Positions 1 through 13,246 of a DNA stretch of 64,000 bases are shown one piece after another (positions within the stretch are counted from its first letter, which is position 1; each line of letters starts with the position of its first letter). This stretch comes from Sporobolomyces roseus (taxonomy: Eukaryota; Basidiomycota; Microbotryomycetes; Sporidiobolales; Sporidiobolaceae). A program made the position numbers and the translations under genes. The notes beneath the pieces are model-generated. The model saw only the letters and a list, made by a program, of their open reading frames with translations, ran no database searches and had not been told where the DNA came from. Location of the stretch: assembly GCA_016617785.1 (NCBI GenBank), contig JADILM010000004.1, forward strand, positions 1,054,001 through 1,118,000. The letters run 5' to 3'.

Positions 1-644
1 GTACAAGTCCTAGTTCTTTCGACTCCAATATGTTTCGTACATCCACAATACAATTCCTCGAGAGTCAAATGTAAATCGATTTGACTAGGTGGAGTTTGAG
101 TTTTTCTTCTTTGTCGTGGTCTCTGATTCTGATTCCCTCCTCCTGCTCCTCCTGGTGGTCCACCACCCATACCAGTAAACATTTGAGCCATGAAATCATT
201 CATGAATTCATCCTCATCCATTCCTCCCATTCCTCCCGAGTTACGTGAACCTTTCTCTCCGAATTCATCATACTCTTGTCTTTTAGTCGGGTCAGATAAA
301 GTTTCATAAGCGTTTTGAATCTCTTGAAATTTTGAATGATCTGGTGGTTCTGTCGATGAAGTCGAGGAGGATTGTCGATCTGGATGATGAACCTAGTTCC
401 AAGTGAGGGAGAGGGAGAGAGAGAGAGAGAGTTAGTTGGAAGATAGGTGAGAGGGGGAAGAGGAAAAGGGATACGACGTACTAGGGATAGTTTACGATAT
501 GCTTTCTTTAATTCTGATTCTGTACATGATGGGTCTACGCCTGAATCGAGTGAGGAAGGAAGGACATGAGAATCAAGATGAGCGAATAACTCTGACAGGG
601 AGCAGCTTACCTAGTACGTCGTACAACTTTGTATCCTGTACCAT
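1..644 (-). CDS. DnaJ/Hsp40 co-chaperone, class A-like (5' part; 3' end outside window)
   Basis: Exons 644-611, 540-482 and 392-1; the gene runs off the left edge. The first exons encode a J domain that starts MVQDTKLYDVLG, with the HPD motif at residues 34-36, which stimulates Hsp70 ATPase activity. A Gly/Met-rich segment follows, then the start of the substrate-binding domain (IDLHLTLEELYCG), as in DNAJA/Ydj1/Xdj1 proteins. The zinc-finger CxxCxGxG repeats should lie beyond the window. The start at 644 fits the family's short N-terminus. Intron 393-481 carries a GA-repeat tract. The gene is divergent from the C3HC gene at 773, leaving 128 bp between start codons. Ydj1-like versus Xdj1-like cannot be decided from this fragment. 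Confidence 0.9.
411..430. repeat. GA-dinucleotide microsatellite
   Basis: A short purine tract of mostly GA repeats inside the second intron of the DnaJ gene. On the transcribed strand it reads as a CT-rich tract. Many introns and 5' leaders in this window carry similar pyrimidine runs. Confidence 0.7.
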
Positions 645-772
645 TGTATCTCTCTTTTATAGTCTATCTAAGCGAGTCTACCCAAAGCGAGATGAAAAGG
701 TTAGAAGAAGAGAAACTCTTTGCTTCCTCTCTTTACTCCTAGTCGACTACTATTCCACCTCCACCTAGTAGC
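645..772. promoter_or_regulatory. Divergent promoter, DnaJ / C3HC protein
   Basis: The 128 bp between the two start codons must hold both 5' leaders and core promoters. I see CT-rich stretches near both starts but no clear TATA box. The promoter role is inferred from position. Confidence 0.5.
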
Positions 773-2205
773 ATGGCAGATCCCCTCCCTCCTCCTCCAG
801 CCTCTCGATTAACCAAACGCACTCTATCAGACGCCCTTTCTTCGCTCGACAGCGCACTCAAACCCTCGCCTCTCCCTTTACCCACCTCAAAGCGACCCCG
901 AACCACCCCTACTTCAACTCGAGCACTCGAATCCCTCTTATCCCTCCGTCAAGCTCCTCCTCGTTCATTACCCTCCTCGCCCCAAACTCGCGCACCCGAT
1001 TCTTACACTCCCAATTCACTCCCTTCTCTTCTCGACCGACTCTCGAGTTATAGGTTGACTAGTTATTCACCTTTGAAACCTTTTACAATCTCTCCACTCG
1101 AATGTGCACTTCATGGATGGACAAACACAGGAAAAGAGAGGTTGACTTGTCAAACTTGTAGGAAATCAATCGTTTTATTACCACCTACTACAAGATCATG
1201 GAATGATTCAATTGGGAAAGCGATGAGAGAGGAATATGAGAAATTAGTAGGGAAGAAAGGACATGAAGAGAATTGTCCTTGGGGTTTGAGACCTTGTTCG
1301 AAAAACCTTTATCGATTACAAGGTGCGGGGTTGGGAGTTAGTAAAGGTGGGAGGAGGAGATTGTTGGAAATCGTTGGAGAGGAAGCGAGGGGAATGGATG
1401 AGAAGGGATTAAAGGGGATTCAATTGGAGTTACCACAAGAGTTGGTGTTGGATCAAGAGAAATTGACGAGGAACGTTACTGCTCTCCTATCACCACCACA
1501 ACCACCACCGACAGCGGAAGAGCAAGTTCAACAAGTATCGACAACCTCTATCTTACTAGCGATCTTCGGTTGGACCCTCTCTCCAATTCCGACTTCTTCT
1601 TCTTCTTCACTAACTCGATCAAATTCTTCTTCTTCCTCCATCTCTTCCTCGTCGACAAATACAAAGAACCCACCAATCTTATCATGCCATTATTGTCTAC
1701 GACAAATCCTCGTCACACCCTACCTCCCAGGATCAGAAGGAGAGAAGAGGAGGAAGTTGTTGAATCCGATTAATCAACATTATAATTATTGTCCTTTCAT
1801 CTCTACCACTATTCCCCCCTCCTCCTCCACATCAAGCTCGAAGGAACAGGAGATGGTCAAGAAACCGGGGTGGCAAGTGAGGTTGGAAGCGGTTTTGGGA
1901 AAGAATGGGAATGAGACGTTTCATGAGAGAATGGGATTGATGAGGAATGATTCGAATAGATCGATCAGTGGAGGGGAGGTTTCGGAGAGAGTGGGAGGAG
2001 AAGGAGGAGAAGGAGAGGGAGGAGGAGGGATCGAGAAGAGTAGTAGTAGTACAATCAAGGTCAGTTTCCCCCTCGTTTTCTTGTGTCGAAGACTAAGTGT
2101 GTAAATACTGAACGAAAGGGAGTGTTTTGTGAGATTATACAGACGAGAGAGTTGTTGAGTTATGTCAGGCGGTTATTGGGTCCAAAAGTCAATCGCAAGA
2201 TTTAG
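773..2205 (+). CDS. C3HC zinc-finger protein, NIPA/ZC3HC1-Rsm1 family
   Basis: Exons 773-2059 and 2143-2205; 449 aa. Two zinc-binding modules are visible. The N-terminal C3HC module has C126-x2-C129 and H164-x3-C168 and includes the motif HEENCPWG. The second, Rsm1-like module has C305-x2-C308 and H336-x3-C340 (INQHYNYCPF). This pair defines the NIPA/Rsm1/Pml39 family, which acts at the nuclear pore basket and in mRNA export. The N-terminus is Pro/Ser-rich and a Ser-rich stretch precedes module two. Frame one would stop at 2104 if the intron were read through. The intron 2060-2142 has a GTCAGT donor, a CTGAAC branch site and a CAG acceptor, and it yields a basic C-terminus ending in KVNRKI. 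Confidence 0.85.
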
Positions 2206-2541
2206 GAATTTTTTTGGAACGCTCACTTGGATCACCTTTTTACCGTCTTTCTCGTCCTCATCCTCTAGCCTTCTCTCATGAACGCTCCTCGACTGCCCGC
2301 TCATCCAAAATTCCAGTAGCGTTCACTCCATTCTGTACCCGAAGTTTTCGTAATCTCATACTCAAGTGAAACTTGTTGTCTTTCAATCTGACTCCTCTCG
2401 CCTCTCACTCACTAATTGAGGTTCGGAGAAGTACAAATATAAAGTGCAGTTGCAGCTATGCTATTTTGAGGGGGAGGGGGAATAGAGAGAGACGAGGTGA
2501 GAACTACAAGTAATTTCCTTTCTTTTTTCGAAGTGTCCGTT
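2206..2541. other. Convergent intergenic region
   Basis: 3' ends of the C3HC gene (+) and the U2AF gene (-). The stretch is T-rich near 2210 and otherwise unremarkable. I see no further gene or RNA. Confidence 0.6.
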
Positions 2542-5028
<2,487 letters not shown>

Positions 5029-5161
5029 GACTTCTGTATGAGATGAGAGTGAGCAGAAGAGAGAAGCAGACCTGAATTTCCTACGTTTGCTGTCAATTTC
5101 AATCCAAGTCTAACTCTAACTCCTCCCACTTCTCTCCCTCACCCCTAATTCGACAAGAGGG
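5029..5161. promoter_or_regulatory. Divergent promoter, U2AF65 / Nup96
   Basis: Only 133 bp separate the two start codons, so both transcripts must start within or near it. I see no TATA box. The promoter role is inferred from gene orientation. Confidence 0.5.
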
Positions 5162-8100
5162 ATGGCTAGGTTTGGATTGTTGGATTCAGATGATCAAGTA
5201 TCTGATGCCTCATCGCAACATTCCCAAGATGATCACTCTGAACAAGAAGGAGAAGGAGATTCAACCATCAACAACTCGCAACAATCTCAATCAGAGGACG
5301 AACAACTAGAAGATGCACCACCTCAAACCAGTCTACTCTCGGATGATTCCCACTCCTCAGAAGACGAACAAGGAGAAGACGTGATGTCTCAACCTTCTTC
5401 TCGACGCTCCCGCTCTCGCTCTCGTTCTCGTTCTTACTCGCACCTAACCCGTACACCTTCCCCACCAACACGCCGACAACAACTCCTACCTCCTCCTCCC
5501 GCCGCATCAACGACGACGAAACAGCAACAACCTCCGTGGGCGCAGACTCTGAAATTGGAACCCAAGAAAGTTCAATTAATGCAAGCTAGTTTCTTCGGGC
5601 AAGAGACTACTACTCGACAAGATTCGATGAGGGTCAGGGAACGCGAGAGGGAGAGGCAAGAATTGGAGCAGGAGAAAGAGAAGAGGAGGAGAGTCGTCGA
5701 GGAGGGATTCGCGAGTCGAGTCAAGGAGGGAACGAGGGAACAAGTCAGTCGCAACCCTGTTCCATTCTATCCTTACCTCACACAGGTTGGCTGATGGATA
5801 ACACCCACTCTGGCAGGCTTCATTATTCGCTTCAACTTCTACACCAGTTCCGACACTCGCAGCTCAAACTCAATCAGTTCCAACTCCAGTTCTCGACCCG
5901 GCGCCATTCCGCCCGTATCGTACTTACACTCGTGTTCCGCTCGAGAGCTCGACTACGAATTGGAAAGAAGGGGATTTGGTCGATAGTGGTTTGAGTTTGG
6001 GGAGGAGTTCGAGAGTTGGTTGGGGTCCGAATGGGGAGATGGTCAGTCTGCGAGGAGTGTATGGTAAAGAGAAAGAGAAGGAAAAGGGAAAGGAGGGGAA
6101 AAGCGATACGGTCAGAATTGAGAAATTGAGATTACTAGAGGTGAGCACAAGTTCGAGTTCTGATCCGTCCTCGAGCACTGATTCAAATCTCGGTTTGTGC
6201 ACAGAACAACGAAGACAAAGCAGCTGCATTACGATTACTAGAGCTTCAGTTATCTCAAACCCAAATCTTCCCTTCTTCCCTAACCGATCCATCTTCCTCC
6301 TCGCCCGTTCCTTTCGCCTCCCCCAATCCATCCCTGCGATTCTCTCATTTCGTCGATCTGTTCAACAAGACGCCGACCAATGGAGAGGAAGATCTCAGCA
6401 ATTCCCCCGAAGCACAACTGTTTAAATTGGCTTCTTTACTATTCGACGAAATCCCTCATCTCGGTCTATCCTCCTCCTTAGATTTGTCTTATCTCCCATC
6501 TCCCTCGACCTACACCTCTTCGATCACTTCCCTTCGACGAGTCGACCTCCTCTCTTCTTGGTTAACACATTCCCTCCTCCCCTCAATCTCTTCCTCTCTC
6601 CATTCCCCGAATCTCTCCTCACTAGAAAAGATCTTCCTCCTCCTCACGACCCACCAAATCTCTCAAGCATGCGACTTGGCCCTCTCTTCCAACAACCTTC
6701 GACTCGCAACCCTGATCTCCCAAATCGGTACGATTTCATCGGCTCAAACCGATCCTCAATTCCAACGAGACCTCTCGGACCAACTTTCAAAATGGAAGGA
6801 ATTCAAAGTTGATTCACACCTCTCGGTTGAAGTGCGAAAGATTTACGAGTTGTTGAGTGGGAATTTGGGAGTGAGCGAGGGTAGGAAAGGAAGTAAAGAA
6901 GATGAAGCGAAAGAGTTTCATGTGTTGGAAGGAAGGGAATGGAAAGCTGCTTTCGCAATGGGTTTATGGTATTCCCGTCAACAAACCAACAACAATTCGG
7001 GAAACTCTGATCAAATCGCCTCTTCACTAAATCAATACGATTCAACCTGTTTCATTTCGTCCTCCCCAGTCGCTCCTCCAACTCCTTCCTACCTCCCCGC
7101 GACGACGACTTCTACTCCTTCGACACCCTTGGATCCAATCTATCACTTACTCAAACTCTACACTTCGCCAACTCACTCACTCGAATCATTCCTTTCTCCC
7201 CTCAATTTCGGTCCGAGCCCGACAGACTACCGATTACCCTGGCACCTCTACCTAATGTTCTCGCGAGTGTTGAGAAAGAGAGATTTCGAAGATCGTCTTG
7301 AACTAGGGGATGAGATGGATGAGGAGGAGGAGAAGGAGAAGGAGAAGGAGGAAAGGGAGGGAAATAGTGTGAGAGCTGATCAAGTCACGATTAGTTATGC
7401 CCAACAATTGGAGAGTTTGGGCATGTGGGAATGGAGCGCTTTCGTATTGATGCATTTGGAATTGGAGGTTCCGTAAGTCTTTCTTTCTTTCTTTCTCTCT
7501 TCTTCACACTTGAGAGAGGGCGGGAAATCCTCGCTGACTTTCGTTCCTTTGGTTTTTATAGTCGCCAAAAAGCGATTCAATCACTTCTCCTTCGAAACGT
7601 TTCTCTCCTCACTCCCTCTATCACTGAATTCCTTACAACCCAACTCGAGATCCCTCCACTCTACCTCTCAATCTCCAAATTGACCCTCGCTCAATCCAAA
7701 GGACAAATCTTCGATACTTACAAGTTATCCTTAACTTGTCAATTACCGGAACAGGCTCACCGGATCGCAGTCGAGGAATTATGTCCAGAGGCCGTCGTGA
7801 GAGGCGATGAGGGATTGTGTAGGAGATTGTTGGAGCCTTTCAAGGAAGATAAAGAGGAGGATGAGGAGGAGGATGGGACGTTCAGAGGGACTGTTGAGGG
7901 TTGGGCCGAAGGCGGAAAAGTAAAAAAAGCTCCCTTCTTTTTTCTCTTTGATCAACTACTTTGAGCGCGAATACTGATGATCCTTTTCTTCGGAGCGAGT
8001 TCAGATTTATTTACAATACTTTCACACTCTGTCCCTCTTCTCCTCTCCCTCTACTTCAACCTCTTCAACCTCCCACGCATTCCTCAGTTCGACGATTCAA

Positions 8101-8409
8101 TCAATTCAGAAATTCGTCGAGCGTACTCGAACGATCGAGCGAATGAAAGGGAACAAGAAGTTAAAGATGGCTTTGTCGGAAATGTCTTCTCGTTTGAATG
8201 TTCTCTCGAGAGCTGTGGGTGGAAAGGTAAGTCTCTCCACTTACTCTATACAACGAGTTTGATGAAACTGATACGAAGTTGTTGAGTATGTGCAGGCGTT
8301 GAACGTTACGCAACCGAGTTTATTGGGGGAGAGTGAGAAACTGGTTTGGTTACAAGGAGCCACTGGGAGTTTCTTGCAAGGCGCTATGAAGCGAGCTGGC
8401 GTAGTATAA
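5162..8409 (+). CDS. Nucleoporin Nup96/Nup145C-type, encoded without Nup98
   Basis: Exons 5162-5743, 5817-6140, 6205-7472, 7562-7919, 8005-8226 and 8296-8409; 955 aa. Residues 1-110 are acidic and Ser-rich with an RSRSRSRS run; a charged helical stretch follows. The diagnostic Nup96 N-terminal motif GRSSRVGWGPNG is at about 256-267, followed by a helical solenoid that forms part of the Y (Nup84/Nup107) complex scaffold. In many eukaryotes Nup96 is the C-terminal half of a self-cleaving Nup98-Nup96 precursor. Here the gene has its own ATG, and the divergent U2AF gene lies only 133 bp upstream, so there is no room for Nup98. Family assignment rests on the motif and overall architecture. Confidence 0.85.
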
Positions 8410-8838
8410 GGAAGATGTAGTAAGGATGTCCCCGAAATTTATCATGAGAAGCAAGGTGATAATCGTTGGTTCGTCTTCTCGCTGTTCACGACTTCCTTCG
8501 CTGCTTGGCTCGTCGATGAGAATTAGTTCCATCGTCGTAAAGGTCCGCACCTCCGAATTGGTCAAAATCTGAGGGTTAACTTTTCGAGACTTGGGATTTG
8601 TCTCGCATGCGACTCATCCCTTTCATCCCTTCCTTCGCTCTTTCTCCTTCTCATCTCACAAACCGCTTTTGTAGGTCTCGCCGAGACTCAGTCGCTACTT
8701 GATCTGAACACAAGGGTTCTCGTCAAGGTCGCAGTCTCACCTTCTCCGTCACTTGATCAGTTCTTTCTCTCCCTTCCCCTGCTTCCTTCTGTCCTGTCCC
8801 GATTCGTCCTATTCGTCTCGTATCTTTGACAGCTCGGC
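8410..8838. other. Intergenic region upstream of CPL1-like gene
   Basis: Holds the Nup96 3' end and the promoter and leader of the CPL1-like gene at 8839. The last 80 bp are C/T-rich. No coding frame here looks like protein. Confidence 0.5.
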
Positions 8839-9683
8839 ATGAGACTCCTCCTCGCCTGCTCACTATCGACACTCCTCTCGTTCGCATTCGCAATCTCTCC
8901 TACGACGCCAGACTGTCCAATCACTTCCTCTTCCCTCAACCCCGCCTGCAGGTGTTTCGGTCCTTCATTCGGTTCTTGTCCGAATGGAAAGACCTGCGTC
9001 GATGCAGGTGGATATCGAGGTTGGAGGTGTCGTCGAACCAGTCTCTCTCAGTCAGTTTTTCCCCATCCTCCATCTTCTCCCTACCGGCTTGGGAACGGAG
9101 CTGACAGGACTCGGTTGTATAGACCATTGAGTATCAGTGAGCTTGTGAGTGAAGAGAAGAAGCGAAGAAAAGGGCAGGAGAAGAAGAAGAAGAAAAAGAA
9201 AACGTTTACTTGTGAAGATGAGGAAGAGGAGAACAAACCTGATGGAGTGAGGAAGGTTGCTTGTCCTATCGAGGGGAGTTTGAGAGAGTTCGATTGTGTC
9301 GATATTGAAGTGAGTCTCTTCTGATTCATTTAAAGGTCTGGTCGAGCGGGCGAAGGGGAAAGCTCAGAAGTAAATACTGATTCCGACTCTCTATTTTTGC
9401 AGACGGACACTTCGCAGTGTGGTGACTGTCGAGTACTCGGAGGAATCGATTGTCTTTCGTTACCAGGTGTAGCGGGCGCAACTTGCGGTGAGCTCGAACT
9501 TTTCCTTCTCTCTTCTCGCTTTCTCTCCTTCGTAGCTCAATGGAGACTGAAGAAGGAGCTACTATGCGCACAGTGAAAGGTAAATGCCAAATCGATCGGT
9601 GTCGGACGGGAGAAGGCTTCTACTGGGAGTCGGGGAAAAAACGGTGTGTTCAAACAGCGCCGCATCAATTCTATATTCAGTAA
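8839..9683 (+). CDS. Secreted cysteine-rich protein with CPL1-like domain
   Basis: Exons 8839-9050, 9123-9309, 9403-9487 and 9574-9683; 197 aa. A signal peptide (MRLLLACSLSTLLSFAFA) leads into a small cysteine module (CRCFGPSFGSCPNGKTC then WRC). Exon 2 adds a Lys-rich stretch with a run of seven lysines. The C-terminal part has the spacing of fungal CPL1/PriA-type domains: CGDCRVLGGIDCLSLPGV, then CVKGKCQIDRC. Cryptococcus CPL1 is a secreted protein tied to host interaction and capsule; here only the fold relationship is claimed. The first intron is phase 2 just after the WRC motif, as in the two downstream paralogues. The first donor (GTCAGT at 9051) was chosen because it keeps the frame into the CPL1 domain. 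Confidence 0.75.
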
Positions 9684-10150
9684 CTGCTGTCAATCTATAC
9701 TGTACTTGCTGTGAACGGCTCTTTTTGGTGTCACTGCGCCCGACGAGACGGATTCCTTTTTTGAGCTCGTTTCGCTCCCGTAGCTTTCTCTGAAGTCCTT
9801 GTTCAGCGCTACAGCTTCGTATCGCTCAGTGTCGACGTTACTAACTTGGTAGCACAGCCTACGCTGCGAACAGCCTTAGACAGCGTCCGGAGATTGCAAA
9901 CGCAGAGGATCATTTTAAGTGCGAAACGAGACAAGCAATCAATCAAAGGTGTCTCTGATCGCTCGGTACCGGGCTCCGTCCCACTATTCTGAGGCTCCCG
10001 AATACTTGAGAAGCATCTGACCTCGAATCCTGTGCAATCGAGGGAAGCCAGCCGTTCACCGCTCCGTTCCTCTCCATCCTGCTCGATTCGCTTCACACTC
10101 ATAAGAAGACCTTTCGAGCTGATCACCTCAGTACCCCAGATCCAAATCCT
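9684..10150. other. Intergenic region inside the cysteine-rich cluster
   Basis: Separates the first two cluster genes. It holds the 3' end of one and the promoter of the next. I see no signal-peptide frame, no extra cysteine module and no repeat here. Confidence 0.5.
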
Positions 10151-10578
10151 ATGACTCGTCTCCTCTTCTTCTTCCTCCCAATCTTTCTCCTTACCCTCTC
10201 CCTTCTCTTCGCAATCTCCGTTGCCGCCCAATCCTCAACCCCCGAGTGCCCTCTCGACCCACTAGCTTGCTCTCATCCCTGCGTATGTTCAGGCAAGAAT
10301 TACGGATCATGCGAAAGTAAAGGGATGATTTGTGGGTCAACGAGAGACGAGGGTGGGCCTTGGAAATGTATCGAAGGGACTCGGTACGTCTCTCTCGTCT
10401 CACTACATGTCTGGAGTAGAGATACTGAGAGTCTTGGGAAGGTAGACCGACGGGTTATCCGGCTTGTAGGAGCTCGAGTAGACCTTGGAACGGGAATAGA
10501 GGGAGAGGGATTTCATCAGGGCCTTCAAGAGGTGGGCGTGGGAGAGGAGGCGGGAGAGGAGGCAGGAGACTGAGCTAG
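10151..10578 (+). CDS. Small secreted cysteine-rich protein with RG-rich tail (paralogue 2)
   Basis: Exons 10151-10383 and 10446-10578; 121 aa. The signal peptide is strongly hydrophobic (MTRLLFFFLPIFLLTLSLLF). The mature part has ECPLDPLACSHPCVC, then GSC, ICG and PWKC, so the same cysteine order as the genes on each side. The intron is phase 2 in an Arg codon. Exon 2 opens PTGYPAC and ends in a Gly/Arg-rich tail (GGRGRGGGRGGRR). No CPL1-type C-terminal domain is present. No function is known to me; it could be a cell-wall or effector-like protein. Skipping the intron keeps an open frame to 10573, but that loses the PTGYP motif shared with the third gene. Confidence 0.7.
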
Positions 10579-11372
10579 GAGGGACTCGTGTCGAGAGCTG
10601 CTTTGATGTAGGAGGCGGATCAAGTGTAACTTTTCAGTGAGCTCAGCTTCTTCGCCTCGTTTTACGCTTGAGCTGACCTGAAATCTTCTTCTCGACCACG
10701 TAGCTGACAGTATTCGACCTAGAGTCATTTTCAAGATGGGTTTGAGCTGGACTTTGGCAAGCGACTGGCCTTGACTTTGGGAAGAATCGATTTATTGCAA
10801 GAGCATTCAATCGCTGGCCCTGTAGATCTTTTTCACCAGGGTGGAGCTGGACGTGCTGTAGTATGTCAACTTACCTTCGTCGTATCATCGCCTGCCGAGC
10901 ACGAGGCGAAATCTAGCAGAGAATGTCGAACCTGAGCTTTCTTTTGTTTTCTTTCGGTGCTTTAACCTCTTTCCCTTTCGTCTTGCTGCGCCACGAGAAC
11001 GCCAGGAGGGAGTAGTGTAGTGAGTAATAGTGACTGTCGAAGCTGATCGCTTCCAACGCCGCGTTGATTGGCCTTCGCGAGACTCGAGGATGATAGTCTC
11101 GCATCGAGAAACGCGAGACAATCAGCCCCTTCTGTAGATTACACTTGAAATAGACTCACTGTCTTTAGATGCTCTTCATTCAAAGATGTATCTCCGTAAG
11201 ACACGATAAGCGAAAACGGTTGAGTGAACGCCTGACCTCGAAGTTTCGTAGATTATTGAAATGCAAAATCTAAACTTGATTCCATCCTTCTTCTCCCTCT
11301 CTCCGCTACTTCTCTACACGACACCTCAACGACCACCTCCAACGAAATCTATCTCACGAACCTTGCTCAGGA
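10579..11372. other. Intergenic region inside the cysteine-rich cluster
   Basis: 794 bp between the second and third cluster genes. Open frames here are short and unlike protein on both strands. I looked for a degraded fourth copy of the cysteine module and did not find one. Confidence 0.45.
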
Positions 11373-11823
11373 ATGACCCGTTTCTTATTCTTTATTCTCC
11401 CCATCCTCGTCCTCTCCCTCACTCTCCTAATCTCATTCGTCGCCGCGCTCGACTCGTCTCCCGAATGTCCGCTCGATCCTTTGACCTGCAACAACCCTTG
11501 TGCCTGTGGAGGTCCAAATTTTGGGTATTGCGGGAAAGGGTATATATGTGGTGTCGAGGTTGATGGATGGAAATGTAGGTTGGGGTCAAGGTACGTCGAA
11601 CTCCCGTTTTCACTAGATCGTTACGAAGATTGGGGCTGACGAGGGAGAGAGGAGTAGGCCTACGGGTTATCCACCTTGTCCTAGTTCGAGGAGGAATTGG
11701 AGGGATAAACCGAGTGTTCGAGGAGGTGGAGGGAGAGGAGGAGGAGGGAGTGGAAGAGGAGGAGGCGGGAGAGGCGGGATTGCGGCGAGAGGTGGTGGAA
11801 GAATGGGGAGGTGGAAGGCTTGA
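11373..11823 (+). CDS. Small secreted cysteine-rich protein with RG-rich tail (paralogue 3)
   Basis: Exons 11373-11590 and 11658-11823; 127 aa. The protein is a clear paralogue of the previous gene: signal peptide MTRFLFFILPILVLSL, then ECPLDPLTCNNPCACGG, GYC, ICG and GWKC. The intron sits at the same phase-2 position, and exon 2 again opens RPTGYPPC and continues as a Gly/Arg-rich tail (RGGGGRGGGGSGRGGGG). The exon 1 DNA differs a lot from that of paralogue 2, so the duplication is not recent. RG/RGG tails are usual in nuclear RNA-binding proteins and odd behind a signal peptide. Function unknown. Confidence 0.7.
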
Positions 11824-12553
11824 AGAAGGGGAATCTGGGTATCAAGGAACGATAGTTACGAATTCCGACGAATTAGTTCTGACGATGAAGAACACTTGGT
11901 AACGCCCTCATGTACAATATTTGTAGCATTGTGTAACGACCCTGTATGACGCAACGAAGTCTATACCATCACGAGCTCGTATGAGACAGTCTTCGAAAAC
12001 AGTCTCTTCGAAACTCTCTGATTGGGATAGCTCGACGAATGATTGGGTCACTTGGAAGAATGAGATGGTTGCACAACAACATGATAGTACTGAAGTAGAG
12101 AGACGATGCTTGTACTGAACGAGCGAGTGACGGAGAGTCGTGTTCTGCGAAAGTTGAGCGAAAACAAGGTCAGTTTGTCTGTTTTTTTTTTTTCGATCTC
12201 GTGCCTTGTTCGTTCACTCCATTCGATTCCTTCCGACGTTCTCCTTCACTCGCAAATAGTGAAGTAGAGAAGAGGGGGATCAGATAATTACATTCCGCTC
12301 ATATGGATTCAAACCTTTCTTTCCCTCGTAAGGTAGGAATTGGAGTGAACCCTCGCTGAGCTGGGTTAAGTCTATCGAGCCATTTAAAATTTGTTGCTGG
12401 CTCTTGTTCGTCTTCTCCCAAGTAGAGAAGGAAATCGAGTGGGATGGAAAAGGGAAGGGAAGGAAATCGAGCAACTCACCTCTTAAAGCCATTTGACGAG
12501 AAATCGCTTGAAGCTAGTAGGTTGGTCGAGGACGTAGAGCTACCGTGGATCGT
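11824..12553. other. Convergent intergenic region
   Basis: 3' regions of paralogue 3 (+) and Med22 (-). A T12 run lies at 12182-12193. I see no further gene. Confidence 0.5.
12182..12193. repeat. T12 homopolymer
   Basis: An uninterrupted run of 12 T, the longest I noticed. It is intergenic and length-variable runs like this are also prone to sequencing error. Confidence 0.75.
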
Positions 12554-13246
12554 TCATGTCGATAACCTAGCAGCGAGTTTGTCGACCCTTTGTTTCTGCA
12601 GCTCAATCTCACTCTGTAATCCCTTCTCCCTCGCTTCCCTCCCTTGTTGTACAGTCTCTTGATCGCCGAAGAGATGCAAAAGTTTGAGTTGGTGGCACAT
12701 CCCAAGGAGTGAATGAGCGTTTCTGAGCATTTGTTGAGTTCGAAGTTGAGATTGGAGGGAGCGTAATTGAGGTTGGGAAGGGTGGGAAGTGAGTGGGTCG
12801 AGCTAGTTGCAATTCATTGAGTGTCGCAGCATCAGTATCAGCGTCTTCTGCGGTAGTTTGTTGGGTTGAGAGTGAAGGGGAGGAAGGAAAGAGTGAAAAA
12901 GCCAAAAAAGAGAGGACAATCACTCCAACAACTCGCTCAAACTATCTAGCGAGATCCTTCGCTATCTAGTATAACAAAGTGGAATGTAGGTACTCACCCT
13001 AGCGAGTGCGATCAATTCTTTCAACCCTTCGACCAATCCATCCACTTCTCCATCCACTTTCCTATTCAGTTCCTCCTCGAGCTTGTCCAAGTACTCATCA
13101 GAGTTCAAGAGATCTAGTTCGGCTTGACTCGAGGAAGAGGCGGTGGAGCGAAGGTTTTGAAGAGTCGTAGGAAGGACGGTACGCTTTCGAACATCCGTTT
13201 GACGTTGAAGAGCTGCGGGTGGAGCAGAAGTTGCTGGTGCTGACAT
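12554..13246 (-). CDS. Mediator subunit 22 (Med22/Srb6)
   Basis: Exons 13246-12998 and 12802-12554; 165 aa. Exon 1 has a Ser/Thr/Ala-rich N-terminus then the helix YLDKLEEELNRKVDGEVDGL. Exon 2 carries the typical Med22 stretch MLRNAHSLLGMCHQLKLLHL and a final helix ending LAARLST. Med22 is a head-module subunit of Mediator, linking activators to RNA polymerase II. The 195-nt intron is longer than its neighbours; I chose it because the acceptor at 12803 with a TACTGAT branch site restores the Med22 frame, whereas the open frame across 12609-12923 gives a non-Med22 sequence. A small additional exon inside the intron cannot be excluded. Confidence 0.8.

Noticed and set aside
12609..12923. 104-residue frame with a hydrophobic start on the minus strand
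   Set aside because: It overlaps Med22 in another frame; the Med22 frame (MLRNAHSLLGMCHQLKLL) is far more protein-like.
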